Shown here piece after piece: positions 1-11,828 of a stretch of DNA of 64,000 nt (position 1 is the stretch's first letter; the number at the start of each line of letters is the position of its first letter). This stretch comes from Notospermus geniculatus (lineage: Eukaryota; Nemertea; Pilidiophora; Heteronemertea; Lineidae): contig NMRB01000450.1 of NCBI GenBank assembly GCA_002633025.1, positions 59,246-123,245 on the forward strand, in the 5' to 3' direction. Under the pieces are notes generated by a model that saw only the letters and a program-made list of their open reading frames with translations, searched no databases and was not told the origin of the DNA. The translations under genes and the position numbers were made by a program.

Positions 1-36
1 GTGGGGCCGACGACAAAAGCTCACGGGTGAGCTAAA
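1..36 (-). mobile_element. Truncated end of a dispersed 'agctca..tgagct' repeat
   Basis: The window opens inside a repeat whose end reads 'acgacaaaagctcac' then 'gggtgagctaaaaa'. The same end, in the same orientation, closes the copy at 49305-51284, and its reverse complement opens the copy at 31369. Only the terminal bases are in the window, so its length cannot be given. No gene is seen between here and position 180. Confidence 0.5.
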
Positions 37-180
37 AATGACATTCTCACCCAAAAATAACCATTGGCATCTCGGCAGAATAGGAAACACCACTGCCTTT
101 TAACTTTTTAACAATATTGTACACCTCAATCGATGCTTTGAAGAGTTATCAGAGGACAAAAGAAGTCTTCAAAAGAAGAT

Positions 181-512
181 GGTAGTAAGATATTTCTTAG
201 TAAGAAAAATCTTAGTCAGGCATTACTTGCCAATATATTGGTAAGAAAAATCTTACTAAGAGATTTCTTATAAGATTCTTACAAGATAAATCTTAGTAAG
301 ATTTTTCGGACTAAGATATTAATAAGAAAAATCTTACTAAGAAACAATATCTAAGATTTTTCTTACTACGATATTGGTAAGAAAAATCTTAGTAAGATTT
401 TTCTTGTAAGAATCTTATAAGAAAAGTCTTAGTAAGATTTTTCTTACTAAGATCTTACTAAGAAATAGCCAAGATACTTACTAAGAAAATTGTAAGATTA
501 TTAGTAAGATTC
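181..512. repeat. AT-rich palindromic satellite (aagaaaaatcttagtaag)
   Basis: About 330 bp is built from the words 'taagaaaaatcttagtaag' and 'agatttttcttacta' in both orientations. Each unit is self-complementary, so the array could form many alternative hairpins. It has no coding potential. From 513 to about 1210 I see no gene and no recognisable element. Confidence 0.8.
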
Positions 513-1214
513 ATGTCCTGGGTAGCAAACGTTCTCCAAAGTTGAAAATTATTTTTTTCTTAATTATTTCTGTGTAAAACAGAATATTTAGGTGCCTCTT
601 ACTCTATGATAAATGGAGAACACCGGGTTTTTCAAGATCTACTTTTACCATGTAACCACGCGCTGATTGGTCAATTACTGGCGCGTGACCACAGGGTTAC
701 CCAGATGTCTTCACAAAATTTTTATGACAAGTAGTCGGACGCAATGTGGAAAAGTGTTGATTTCTGGATAACAACATGTGTACTGCACTTTCCTAATTTG
801 AAGGCTTTTGATTCAGAAACCGACGGCTGCCACTTTGGCATCTTTGAGCGTTTTGAGAAAATCTTGTTTACACGGCAACCAAATGAAAAAATGCTGTTTT
901 TATGAAAGTTCTTATTTCCTTTATTGTTTTGTGGATTGTCAAAATTGAAACCGCTATTCATATGTTGCCAGCTCTAAGGATTTTTTTGAAATACAATCAA
1001 TTTAGTCAGGGAGGTCAAGGTCAATGTAAAAAACAAATTTTTTCCGACAAAAATAGTAATGAAATAACTTGTTCTCAGGGTGCCCATTTAACCTGACTAC
1101 TGGATAACATATACATGTATTTTTTTATGAAAGTCGAAACCGCGATGACGATTTGGCACAGGCCCGCAAAAATTCTGACCATATGTATTACCACTATAAC
1201 CGCACCTGATGTTT

Positions 1215-1848
1215 TTAAGGTGAAGGGATACCAAACAGATCGGCACAGGCCTACCGCGGTCTCATAACTAAATCTATTGTGCGGCAGCCCATAACAATAT
1301 CTTATTGATTGACTCAGGTGGAAATCCCCGCTTTTTCTGTGATTTTCGGTTTTGTATTGAACTTAATTGCTCGATGATTTTTATTAAGTAACCGTTTTAA
1401 TTGATAGTAAACTTAGTCCTCCCGGTGCCTATAGAGAGATTTTGGTGATATCCGAGCGAAATCTTGACCTATTCAAAATAATGTGAATCGGGGCATTTTT
1501 AGACCTTAATTAGTTTATAATGGGTAACTGAGATAATTTGTTTTGAGAAAACTCTCTATAGGCACCTGAAGACTGCTTGTCTTCATGTAATGGTATAATC
1601 CGGAGCAGCACAGTCGGTAGCCAAGATTCAGAATTTAGCCCCGAAAATGAAATTTTAGGGTCTAATTAAAGGTTAATCAATAGCATTACTGTTAACCAAA
1701 ATTCACAATTTTATATCAGACTGTACGGAGCAGGGTTTATACTTAAGTAATAAACTTTGCTTAATAGATTACTTTAGGTCATGAAAAGATATAGATTTTT
1801 CAATTTTGTGCGTGCATTACTTTGTGCTTAGGTATCCCTTCACCTTAA
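1215..1848. mobile_element. Short-TIR element or inverted repeat
   Basis: An 18-bp inverted repeat (1215-1232, 'ttaaggtgaagggatacc', and 1831-1848) bounds about 630 bp. Inside is a second inverted pair around 'cctatagagag' (about 1420-1440 and 1548-1568). No coding region is present. It resembles a non-autonomous DNA transposon, but no target duplication was identified. From 1849 to 2352 nothing was recognised. Confidence 0.4.
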
Positions 1849-2352
1849 GTGTGCTGCAGTGTAAAAGATTCATGAAAAAAGCATCTGTCGCCATTTGTAA
1901 TGAAACGAACGTTCTTCAACCCCGTTAGCAATACAAACCTCCACAATCAGCGCAATCATCTCTAAAAGGGAATCCACATGAAAAGAACACTTGATTGTGC
2001 AACACCAAAAATGTAACAAAAGCTGATATCCAAGACATCATGGATACGCCAGAATAAGTACGGCCATGTGAATTTGTCATATGAACAGTCAATACTAAAT
2101 GCCTAATTGCAGCGTTACTTTTTATAAAGAATATATTCTATTATTTCATAAACCTAGTAACCATAAATTTGGAATATCGAATTAACACAGATAGTTAAAG
2201 TCATTTAGTATCGGAACTGTACTCTCGTAGACAAACATTGTACGGCGAGATAACGTGACCTCCAAAAAACATTCAATCGACATTTACATTGCGTGAAGGT
2301 TGTCCTTCACCTGCCGTCACACAAAATAGAATCATGAACGTTTTTTCATCTC

Positions 2353-2431
2353 GTGTTTAGCTGACCCCTAGGTGAGCTATTCTTATACCGCGGCGTCCGT
2401 CATCCTTCGTCGTCGTCATCCGTTAGCAGGG
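2353..2431 (+). mobile_element. End fragment of the dispersed 'ttttagct..gtgagct' repeat
   Basis: 'tgtttagctgacccctaggtg' followed by 'agctatt' and a run of 'cgtccgtcat'/'cgtcgtcgtc' words matches the start of the repeat at 31369-31440, including 'cgttagcaggg'. It abuts the decayed transposase gene that follows. Only the first 80 bp are kept. Confidence 0.55.
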
Positions 2432-3830
2432 ATGACGCAGCTAGCGTGTATTTGTTTTTGAAGTGGCAAGGTGCTCCATCTGACCAGGGAAGGTGCTCCA
2501 TCTGACCAAACTGACAATTCTCTCAGGGAGTCTGGTTTGCTTTGCAGGATAATGTCCAAATACGCAACCACCGTGTCCTTGGAATGTGTCAGGTTGTCTG
2601 AAGCGATGTCCATTGAATGCAGTCTGCCAGAGTGCCAGAAGGCAGCAGTGAAAAGGCTGACCTGATTCTGCTTCCAATGTGCTCTCTGGATTCATCATGA
2701 GCTTCACAAGTATAGTTTTCAGAAAAATCCACTTGAAGTAACCCTTTGGATTCAGAACCAGGGACAGCAGCTGCACGCTGAAGATGTTGTCTGTTTCCTC
2801 CTGAACTAGGTATGCTGCAAAAACTGTGGGAGGATGTCAGTAAAGTACTCTAAAAGTTCTTCCAATTTTCCAGTGTCAACTAATTTGGCAAGTTTGCCAT
2901 CTTCGTCGTTTTTCCAAATGTACCAGGAACAGGTCTCAACAGTTACATCAGAAAAGAGATCACTGCAGGCGTTCTGGGATCCTTGTCCACCTTTGCACTC
3001 GTCACATTCATTTATCCAGCACATCTTGGTTGGTGATTCACACAGGAAAGTAGCTGGCAGGGTTCTGGAGTACTCTGGCAGTGTCTGGGAATTCCGGAAC
3101 TGCTTTATGCAAGGCGTTTACAGCGACAATGAAATTTTCATGATATTTGCAGAGGCACACATTGTGCGGTAGTTTGCAACTGAGTTGAACATTTGGTGGA
3201 CGAAGACTTACAAATGTTGACTTTCCCACGGATATATCAGGATGTTCCTCGACAAAAAAGCGAATTTTGCTTTAAAGTCTCTCTTAATGAGGTCGTCTAA
3301 CTGTGGTGAAATGTTTCCGACCTGGAGCTTGTCTGCTGACATCATCACGTTCATAAAACATGCTAATGATTCCTCTTGTTTCATCACTTAGCCCTCGGTG
3401 TCTGGGGGGGGGGGGGGGTTCATTGCCACATACTGTAACTCATCATTTTGAATACACTCGGACTGGTACAGTCGCCTGCATACAGTCTTCCGCCGACTAG
3501 GTGTACTAGGTAAACTACGTTTTGCACGAGACGTAGCCATGGCTAGTGTTGAATGCAACTGGAGTTTCATCTGTAGTACTGTCCTGTTCTTTTTTTCCGT
3601 TTCCTGCATTCTGCCACCCGTTTCTTCACTGCCGTCTTCCGCTCTCGCAGGAGTCTATTCTGCACAGCTTTTGGCAACTGCTTTTCTTCATTTTTCTTTT
3701 TTTGTCTATATAGCGCTTCATTTCTTCCTTGTGCTTCGCCTTGTATTCCTCATACTGACCCAGTCGTCTTTTTTTCTCTCGATAACGCTTTTGTCTCTCT
3801 GCATTAGAAAGCTTCCCATGGGGAATTCTG
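2416..3830 (-). pseudogene. Decayed DDE transposase-like gene (SDG motif, Cys/His-rich)
   Basis: Reading on the minus strand from about 3830, several frames carry pieces of one protein in order. First is a Lys/Arg-rich N-terminal segment (about 3800-3680, 'AERQKRYREKKRR'). Next come an 'ERDDVSRQAPGRK' segment (about 3370-3330) and a Cys/His segment (about 3190-3130, 'PHNVCLCKYHENF'). A 'CWINECDECKGG' segment follows (3024-2985), and last an 'RELSVWSDG' segment near 2525-2510. This order, a basic start, a VCxCxYHxN module and a WSDG acid motif, is one I recall from repetitive invertebrate transposase-like proteins; I cannot name the family. At least three frame changes, and loss of the sequence after SDG, show it is dead. 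A poly-G tract at 3404-3418 interrupts it. Confidence 0.7.
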
Positions 3831-4329
3831 CAAAAAATGATCGATAAAAACTAGATGATAAAATATACACTATTTCTAGCTAGGCCCTAGGCCTACCGAG
3901 TAATGATACCCGCTAGACTTCATTGAAACTGATCCAACTAAATTTTGGTTTGGATATTAGGCTCGCAAACCTTTGGACAGTACCAGTACCAGTATGGATA
4001 GGCCTAGGCTTAGGCCGACTGAGCAGACGTGTAGGGGCAGGGGCCTACACGGTAGGCCTACCTAACTAATGACCTCACCTGGCCTGACCTAGGCCCCCAG
4101 CCCTATCTCCAATCATAATGTTGTACGGACATTCTCATCTCAGATCCACTACCAGCTTACACTAGGGTCATGACACGACTAGGCCTGTAATCATTTGTCA
4201 TTCAATTCAACACGTGATCAACTGAGGTGAGGCTGGCTTTTCAGTGCTCATTAATATGAATAGTTTCCCTGCCATCATCATTTGTTTTTCTATACTCTAT
4301 GGCTCTTTGCTTCCATAACTCTTATTTTT
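3831..4329. other. Unassigned, rich in 'taggcctag' words
   Basis: No ORF, RNA or element boundary is recognisable. The stretch is dense in the words 'aggcctag' and 'taggcctac', which recur throughout the window as a background compositional signature. Confidence 0.4.
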
Positions 4330-4395
4330 TCCAACAAGAGGCCCAAGGGCCTTGCGCTCAGCTGACTATGACCTGCCAACTCAAGAGGCTGAAAA
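4330..4395 (+). mobile_element. Element end with 'gaggcccaagggcct' and 'ctcagctga'
   Basis: 'aacaagaggcccaagggcc' followed by 'ttgcgctcagctga' looks like the end of a dispersed invertebrate repeat. A complementary-looking end ('ggtcagctgagctaaaa') lies at 7344-7376. Whether the two belong to one element interrupted by the 4.4-5.05 kb satellite is uncertain. Confidence 0.35.
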
Positions 4396-4439
4396 TGAGT
4401 GGAAATGAGATATAAGTACGAATAATGTGCCTTTTTAAT

Positions 4440-5050
4440 GGTTAACAAGCAAAGCGTTCCTCGTGGAAATCAGTTCAGTGGAAAGGGGTTAATATCACTT
4501 TGTGAATCGAAAAAGATATCTTATCAGACCATTTTGGGTAGGAAGGGGTTAATATCTCTTGGTGAATCAAGATAGATGTCGTATTACACCCACTGGGTGT
4601 GAAGGGGTTAATATCACTCTGTGAATTGAAAATCTTATCAGACTGTGACTCTTATCAGACCACTTGGGAAGGAAGGAGTTAATATCACTTGGGGAATCGA
4701 GATAGATGTCGTATTACACTCATTGGGTGGGAAGGGGTTAATATCACTTCATGAATCAAAAAAGATATCTCATCAGACCACTTGGGTTAGGAAGGGGTTA
4801 ATATTTCTTGGTGAATCGAGATAGGTTTCATATTACACCCATTGGGTGGGAAGGGGTTAATATCACTTCGTGAGTCGAAAAGATATCTTTTCAGACCACC
4901 TGGGTAGGAAAGGGTTAATATCTCTGGATGAATCGAGATGGATGGCGTATTACACCCATTGAGTGGGAAGGGGTTAATATGACTTCATGAATCGAGATGA
5001 TACATCATATCAGAGCCATTTTGTGGGAAGTGATTAATATATCACTTAGA
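4440..5050. repeat. Tandem satellite of alternating 60-bp units
   Basis: Ten units of about 60 bp each contain 'ggaaggggttaatatca' (near 4482, 4541, 4601, 4671, 4731, 4791, 4850, 4909, 4968 and 5028). Two unit types mostly alternate: one has 'gatatcttatcagacca', the other 'gatgtcgtattacaccca'. The effective higher-order period is therefore about 120 bp. One unit near 4621-4670 is longer because 'cttatcaga' is duplicated. From 5051 to 5995 no gene or element is recognised. Confidence 0.85.
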
Positions 5051-5996
5051 CCATGTTTAATTAAAACTGTGTTTCAGGTTCCAGGCTTTGAAGGTTTTAA
5101 TGAGGGAGGGAGGCAAACACAAGACAACCCACATTTTTAATCGCTAAATAATAAAGGAATGCTTTTCCATGAAGCGTACAATGCACCACAGTACGGCAAT
5201 ACATGTATATAATAAATACTCCAAAAGTGCCAAAGTTGTAAAAGCTAAATCTCACCCCTTGACATGAAAGGCCTCTCAAGTGAATTCACATTTCCCGCCT
5301 GCAGCACCATATTTAAGCAGGCAATTTTCTGATTGGCTGAACTTGCGATTTCTTCCCATTCAGTCAATCCTGATAACTTGGCCCCAAAATGGTTACCGGT
5401 ATCTAAGTAAAGCTTGCAATGAAAACAGAATATTGAACAAAAACCCAATTTGAGCCTCTCATAGTGGCTTATTTCTGCTCATAGGCATGTTAGGTCAGAC
5501 ACAAGGTGGGTCAGACAAGCTGACCAGAAACATCGTAGGTGACACACTCATGGAGATCGTCTGCATGCTTGTTGGCGCGAAGCCAGATCAAGTAGGCCTA
5601 AATATATCTTCGTAGAAATGAGGAACAAGGGCAAACTTTATGCCATTGGAAAGGAAATTTTATCAGGAAGGAATTTTTATTGTCGTACCGGTAGATCTAC
5701 GCTACAAAAACAGCCAGACGCCCAGAGTCAGAGACTCAAAAAATGACGACATGAAAGCGAGCGAACCGTGAATGCGAGGTGCCGTCGCGATAGTAGGCCT
5801 ACATCAAAATTCTCATATCCCTTCGTCGATAATGGTACCAATCAGACTAAATATGTATTAAATAATCAAAATATGTGAAATGTTAGCAATTTGTAAGGCA
5901 GCAGGCTATGAAAGCAGCCCGAGTCGAAGACTTGGAATGACTGTGCACGAAGCCGAGAACGCTTGCTCGGTTCGATCACTGCGAATTTTTCCTGAT

Positions 5997-6236
5997 ATAC
6001 AGTAAACTCGAGTTTTAACCACCGGTTCATTATGTCCATAAGCACACCCACAATCCGAAATGGGAGTGGAGTGAATAAAACATAACAAGTATTACGCTGA
6101 ATGGCTGGAATCGCCTGTCCAATCACACCCCCGTGACGGAATGAATAGCTGGTTAAGGCCTACGCTGAAACTGACCCTACTAAGGGTGTGCTTATGGACA
6201 TAATGAACCGGTGGTTTAAACTCGAGATTACTGTAT
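5997..6236. mobile_element. 240-bp inverted-repeat element
   Basis: Arms 5997-6049 and 6184-6236 are complementary with only a few differences (shared words 'accaccggttcattatg' and 'tccataagcacaccc'). The spacer is about 134 bp and has no coding signature. It resembles a foldback or MITE-type element. Target duplications were not identified. From 6237 to about 7285 no gene is recognised. Confidence 0.65.
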
Positions 6237-7284
6237 ATTGCCACATTTCCAACCCATTCGTGTAGTTTTGGTGCGGGTTTTGGTGCAAAATACTTTCAGT
6301 TATTGATTGATGATACTCTAAAATAGCACTCATGTATGATTTCATAAGGCGATTGTGAATGATCATAGGGATTTTATGCCATTATCATAGGTATATTTCA
6401 TCTCGATTCATTTTGTGCAAGCACCACCACATTTCCCATGATTCCTCATTCCTTGAACAAAAGAACATCCAACATGTCAAACTAACTAGCGCGGGAAATT
6501 CAAACAGTGCTGTTTTCTATTTTGTCAGCTAGCGCCCCCTGGAGAACAAATTTCGAATTAATTACCATCGCACTTGGTGCATCAAAAAATCAAGCTCCAT
6601 ACCCTGTCAATTTCTATTTGATATATTGCTTCTGGGCTGAGTTATTGGGGTTTTCCATTTTACCATTCTGCATAATGCATCGTGTAGAAATCGCTAACCT
6701 CTTCCTACACTCTGCAGCAAGCAACCAGATTTCGTGTTCAACGCTTTGGGATTTTCTCGTGCGACCAATCAGAAGCCTCGGTTCTCATGCGGTAATTTAT
6801 TCAATACGAGTACGCCGTTCAACTTCGTAGCGGACAACACTGGCCTGCTGGCACATAATTGACTTCCCACTGCCAGTCCTACAACAGAATAACAAATAGT
6901 CTCCATCGAATATTGCCTTCGGGGCTTCTTTTTGAGTACTTGTAAGTCATTGCACGGAGACTGCATTCGAATAAAGTTTCATCGAGCCCGCCATCTTGTC
7001 ATCATACCCGAGCTGCCGATGCAAGCTCTGCCGTGATTGGTTGCTATTTCTGGGACGGGGAAAATCCTTGAACACGGAATGTGGTCTGCTTACGTGAAGG
7101 TCAAGGGAGGAGAAGCCGAGTCTTGACCTGAACTCAGTGAAGATGCATTTTACGGAAAATGCCCCCTGGAGGACATAATGTAGGTCAAATCGCAATTTTT
7201 TTTGGTTCTGTTTCGAGTCCTTCCTAGGGCCTACCTCTTCACCAACTTTCATGGCCCTGGGCCTTGCGGTTGCGAAACGTGCCA

Positions 7285-7376
7285 GTTTCACGGACGACAC
7301 ACACACACACAGACGGACGCCACTCAGTATACATATGACTAGCTCCGCTGACCTTTGGTCAGCTGAGCTAAAAAGT
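7285..7376 (-). mobile_element. Element end with (CA)n and 'ggtcagctgagctaaaa'
   Basis: A short 'acacacacac' run and 'agacggacgcc' lead into 'gacctttggtcagctgag' and 'ctaaaaa'. The inverse word 'ttttagctcagctgaccaaa' occurs at 14590-14612. This is a recurrent repeat terminus. The following 240 bp hold nothing recognisable. Confidence 0.45.
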
Positions 7377-7617
7377 ACCTGTCAGGCTGCTGGATGTTGG
7401 TAGATTATCATTCAATGTTCCCAAGACAGGAATTTCCTGAGACATTGTCAGACAGGAAATGTTTGGTTCTGCTGTTGCATTGTGGGTGTTTACTAGTGCC
7501 CTCTTTGTCACAGCACAGCAGTTTACTAATTGCCAATTAGCGATCATCTGTCAGTCATGCATGATTCTCCAGATTCTCAGCAAAACAGGTGTCACTCACG
7601 TTACAGCTATCACACTG

Positions 7618-9178
7618 AATGTTACCAAAAATAGATAAGAGAGGAAAAATGAACAACTCTCATTTTAGGAATATCATGACTTCTTGGAATAAAACCTCTA
7701 TATCTTCAAAACCACCGGTCGAATTAGATTCAAATAAAAAGCATACTGTAGAGTTTATCATTTTCTACACTAGTGACAAATTTCAAATTGCTACCTTGTA
7801 TAGTTGTTCAGATATTCAGTTTCAAATACAGCACAGGAGAACTTTGGTAACTGCGAACCGACTGTGATGAAGGTGCGAGTGACAATTGTTTCCGACAGAT
7901 GGCAGTGACTGTTGTATACACAGTCTTAATTAGAGGCAGATCGTTTGACCCGGTCCTGGTGCAAACCAACACCATCTGTTTTGCAGGATAACTGCACAGT
8001 TTACATGCCTGCATACTTGTGCTGCCCTACTTGTATGCTGGTGTAGGTCTCTTCATCGAATGTTTTGAATGTTGATGTTGAGCTGTGAAGAAATCCCCGA
8101 TCAGTGCCCAAGAAGGTTGCCGCTTTGACGGAATAAGCCGCATCGAACAATAAGATTTCCACTGTGTGCCATGGATAACTCACTTCCGATCAGGGATTCA
8201 GCCCGATCGTGAAATTTCGCCAAAGCTGTCCTTGTCATGTAGGTCTAAAGGCTTAAACTGTGGAGGTCCCCATGGGCCATCAGACAAATTGGACCCTTAC
8301 GCTGAGTGGGGATTCAAAGAGATTTATCAGCGCGAAGTAAATCGGCATACTTGGTACTGCACCTTCATATCATATCATTGTGCACTAAAGAAACACTACT
8401 ACCATAGAAACTATGCGCAAATTATGAGGCAACCAACCACAGTCCTAACAAACACCTAAAATAGCGGCATTCTTTGAAATTTTACAAGTTTTAAGGAAAA
8501 AAGACTTCAGTTAGACACAAATCGAACCCAGATTTCAATAGGCCAACCTTCTCATAACCATCCACTACCCCACTGAGGCACAAACAGTTGCATACAAACA
8601 AACAATTGGGGTTAACGGCCATAAACTCTTGACACTGATACCTGATCAGTGTCTATTGTTTATAGAACAGAAAGAGTGTCGTGAGTACTTTACAGGCAGA
8701 AGCCATATGTGTGATCGCACAGTGTATCTCAATGAAATGGTCCATGGACCATGTGCTCACCCGAAGACACCATTTCCCAGCATTTCAGCCTTGAACATGT
8801 CTTGACTGAGTGAAACTGGTCGCATCCGCCACACCCAACAACGGACTGATGGGCTTACTAATAACAGAATAGCGGGTANCTGCACCCTCTATCGAGTGAA
8901 TGGCGAACTGTGCCAGGCCAGAATGCCAGTTCGTGAAGGTTTTTGTAACTTTTCCAAATTTTGCCAATCTTTCTCATGTGGTAAGAGGCAAACGGAAGAA
9001 TATATTGAAATGGAAACTGTTGGATATTGTAGTGTTTGAAGTTCTCTTCTCAGTGAGTCGTCCATGAAGCAGATACGACCAGCCGTTTTGAAGTTATAGA
9101 GGTTTTATTCCAAGAAGTCATGATATTCCTAAAATAAGAGTTGTTCATTTTTCCTCTCTTATCTATTTTTGATGTTAC
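7618..9178. mobile_element. 1.56-kb region bounded by about 90-bp inverted repeats
   Basis: The segments 7618-7715 and 9092-9178 are inverted copies of each other (shared words 'aatagataagagaggaaaaa', 'aatatcatgacttcttggaa', 'taaaacctctat'). The interior holds no convincing coding region, one N at 8879, and a tRNA-like remnant at 8519-8586. This suggests a non-autonomous element or a foldback. From 9179 to about 9800 no gene was seen. Confidence 0.55.
8519..8586 (-). repeat. tRNA-derived SINE-like remnant
   Basis: On the minus strand a degenerate A box ('tggggtagtggatg') is followed about 30 bases later by a B-box-like 'gggttcgatttg'. No complete cloverleaf can be drawn. It is better read as a tRNA-derived repeat fragment than a functional tRNA. 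Confidence 0.4.
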
Positions 9179-9803
9179 TCATGTTACATTGTTACTCGGG
9201 TTACAAAGTTTAGAGCTCTGCTAATTAATGGGTGTTTAGTAATTTCTTAGTTTTTTGTCCTAAATGTGTGGAGGGGACTTGGAAGAGATGATGACAGGAA
9301 CATGCTATTCATATCACACAGCACAATGAAACAAAAAGAAATGTAAACATTTTTTGTTACCGGTACTCACGTTACGGCCTCTGATCCACAAAAAAAAACA
9401 TCTCCAGCGTGAGAAAAGTGCCTCCCCCTGACAAACTATAAATGGTGCTAAATGAAGTTCCTATCAATACTATCACAGAAAAAAATGAACTTCTGCATTC
9501 ACACCATGCGCTATTTGATAGCAATGGTGGGGAAAATATGATTCTGAAGGGCAAAAAGGTTTGGGTGTTTCACATGTTGACATTGAACTTGGGTAAAACA
9601 GATAAAACCGGTCTTAGACCCTCAAATTCTTTTGATTCATGTACCTGGATATACATACTATAGAATTACACTCCTGTTTCCTTAGTATTACAGGTTTTCA
9701 GTGGTCATGTTACACTTCAGCTGGAATTGCCCAGCGACTGTGTATCAAGTGCCTTTAATTTTCCTTGGATACACAGCTTCTGTGCAAATAAACCCGGCCT
9801 TTT

Positions 9804-11828
9804 CTGTCTACACCTGTTAAAAGCGCGGGTCTAATTGACCCAGGGATGAAAAGCCCGGAGCTATTAAGCCCGAGCCCTCCGAGCTCGAAGGGTTTTTGGA
9901 GGGCTTAATTTAGACCCGCCTCTCAAGCGGGTTTTTTAAGTAGTGTAGACGCAATAGACCCGGGTTTTATCTAGTTCTTAACACCTCGACAGGCGGCGTG
10001 TCTTGTGCGCATTCGCCGTAAAAAGACAGCACTGCAATTTAGCGCCTCCTCCTCGTGAACAGTACGCTCCAGCAGCGACCGTATCGCCGGGCGTAGCAAT
10101 TAAGTTCAGCTAGATTTTAGTAGTGTAGACGCGCGCGGAGTCTCAGGCGGGTTTTTTCAGGCCCGGGCTTGACACGGGTCTCAAAAGCCCGGGGATTTCT
10201 ATGTAGTGTAAACAGGGCTTATGTTGTGTAAACAGGGATACTAAATTTGCTAGTACGTTATCTTATGTAAAGACAATTCTCTCACGTAAAAACCTACGTT
10301 TAAGATAACTTACCATGCCCAACAAAGGCTGCACTAGACACGCCGCCTGTCGAGGTGTTAAGAACTAGATAAAGCCCGGGTCTATATTGTGTCTGCACTA
10401 CTTAAAAAGGCTTACTGTATTTTGCGTAATATTACGCCGATTTAGCGTAATATTACGCCAAGGGAGAATTCATTATTTTGCTAGCATAAAAAGTAGTTCT
10501 TGAAAACTCGCGCAGTGATCCCATAACTCATATACTGTTATCCGCGACCACGTGGCTTACGAAGTGAGCAACGTTACAGGCCTCAATGGTAGGCCTATGA
10601 TTACTTGTGTCTGTAAATAAAGGAAAATGAAGGCCTAAATTAAAAAGAAATTAAGAAAGGAACAGCTCGTCCATGAGCTCGAATTTAGGACTCAAAACAA
10701 ACTTCCGATTCAGTAACTGTAGGACATAGGCCTACGTCCGGATTATACGCTTGCCGGATCAGCCCTCCTCGGCGTCAAGGCCGAAAATGGGCAGGGGCGT
10801 CAGGTAAAATTTAGGAAAAAACAAAGTAGACTCCTACCGATAGACCTACTGAGGGTCACATGTCAGCTATCTTACCCCATCTGTGGTTCTTGCAACAAAA
10901 CTGCAGAAGAGAGCTCTCATTTAGGGCGATCGCCACATTTTACCTTGAGACCCCAAGATCTACGGCCCACCAAGTGAGCTGAGCACCGCCCCCAAAAACA
11001 CACTGCATGAATTCTCTGCCGGTATCACTATATTTACATAGGCCTACCTGTTATGCCTCCCGCTCCATGCATCATCGATTGATGGGCCTGTGCGATTAGG
11101 CCTATCCATAATATATACGCATGACGTCATGACGCTAGGCTACCTGTAGACACAAACATAGGCCTATTCGCCCGGCAGCACTCGGAAAAATTAAAAGCCC
11201 CACTCACAGCAGACGTCGTCATAAGAAATCAATATTACTCAGCGACGTACAAGACCGGACGACGTCATCACGACACTGCGCGTGGCGAGTGGGGCTTTTA
11301 ATTTTTCGGGTTTTCCCGGCGATGTTTCACTTTTGCCACTTGTTTCAGGATTGCCTCGCCAAAATCAGTATTACCACATTCACATCAATTTTCGTCTGTT
11401 TTGGAGGTGGGTACATGCTATACAAACAAAATAAGGATTACCTAGGTGGGCAGCTGATACTGTACCTTCAACAAAGGTGGTTTATCAAGGCAATTTTGCA
11501 TCGAATCGACAAAAATATGCTCGATTTTAGCAATAGTGAACACTCCCTCAGCGGAAGTAACTGACCTCGTCCCCGAGGTGCCGCACATGCATTGGGTGTA
11601 TGTTTCTGCATAGGCATCGAAAAAGGTACCATGTTTCCCGGTTTTCCCCACAGCATTACGCCAGGCGTATAATGATTACGCAAAATACAGTAAGCCACTT
11701 AAAAACCCGCTTGTGACGCGGATCTAAATTAAGCCCTCCAAAAACCCTTCGAGCTCGGTGGGCTTAATAGCCCCAGGCTTTTCATCCCCGGGTATATTAG
11801 ACCTGCGTTTTTAACAGGTGTAGACAGT
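9804..11828. mobile_element. Composite foldback element with nested insertion
   Basis: The outer arms, about 9804-9950 and 11697-11828, are inverted copies (shared words 'ctacacctgttaaaa', 'ggagggcttaattta', 'agcccaccgagctcg'-like). A second inverted pair lies inside (9944-10005 and 10332-10400, around 'aacacctcgacaggcggcgt'). Ends carrying 'gtgtaaacaggg' occur at 10205-10250 and near 11830. A separate element (10409-11696) is inserted into the right arm. No transposase gene is seen. Confidence 0.65.
10409..11696. mobile_element. 1288-bp TIR element with 9-bp target duplication
   Basis: The left terminus 'ggcttactgtattttgcg' and the right terminus 'cgcaaaatacagtaagcc' are exact inverted repeats. 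The next bases on both sides also pair, with 'ggcgtaat' words. Immediately outside, 'acttaaaaa' is present on both sides (10400-10408 and 11697-11705), a 9-bp target-site duplication. The interior has an inverted pair around 'aaaagccccactc' (11187-11207 and 11290-11311) but no transposase ORF, so it is non-autonomous. A second member of the family is at 39089-40138. A 9-bp duplication fits Mutator-like or Merlin-like elements; the superfamily is inference. Confidence 0.85.

Noticed and set aside
7292-7304. (CA)n microsatellite as a separate feature
   Set aside because: It is short and is part of the recurrent repeat terminus.
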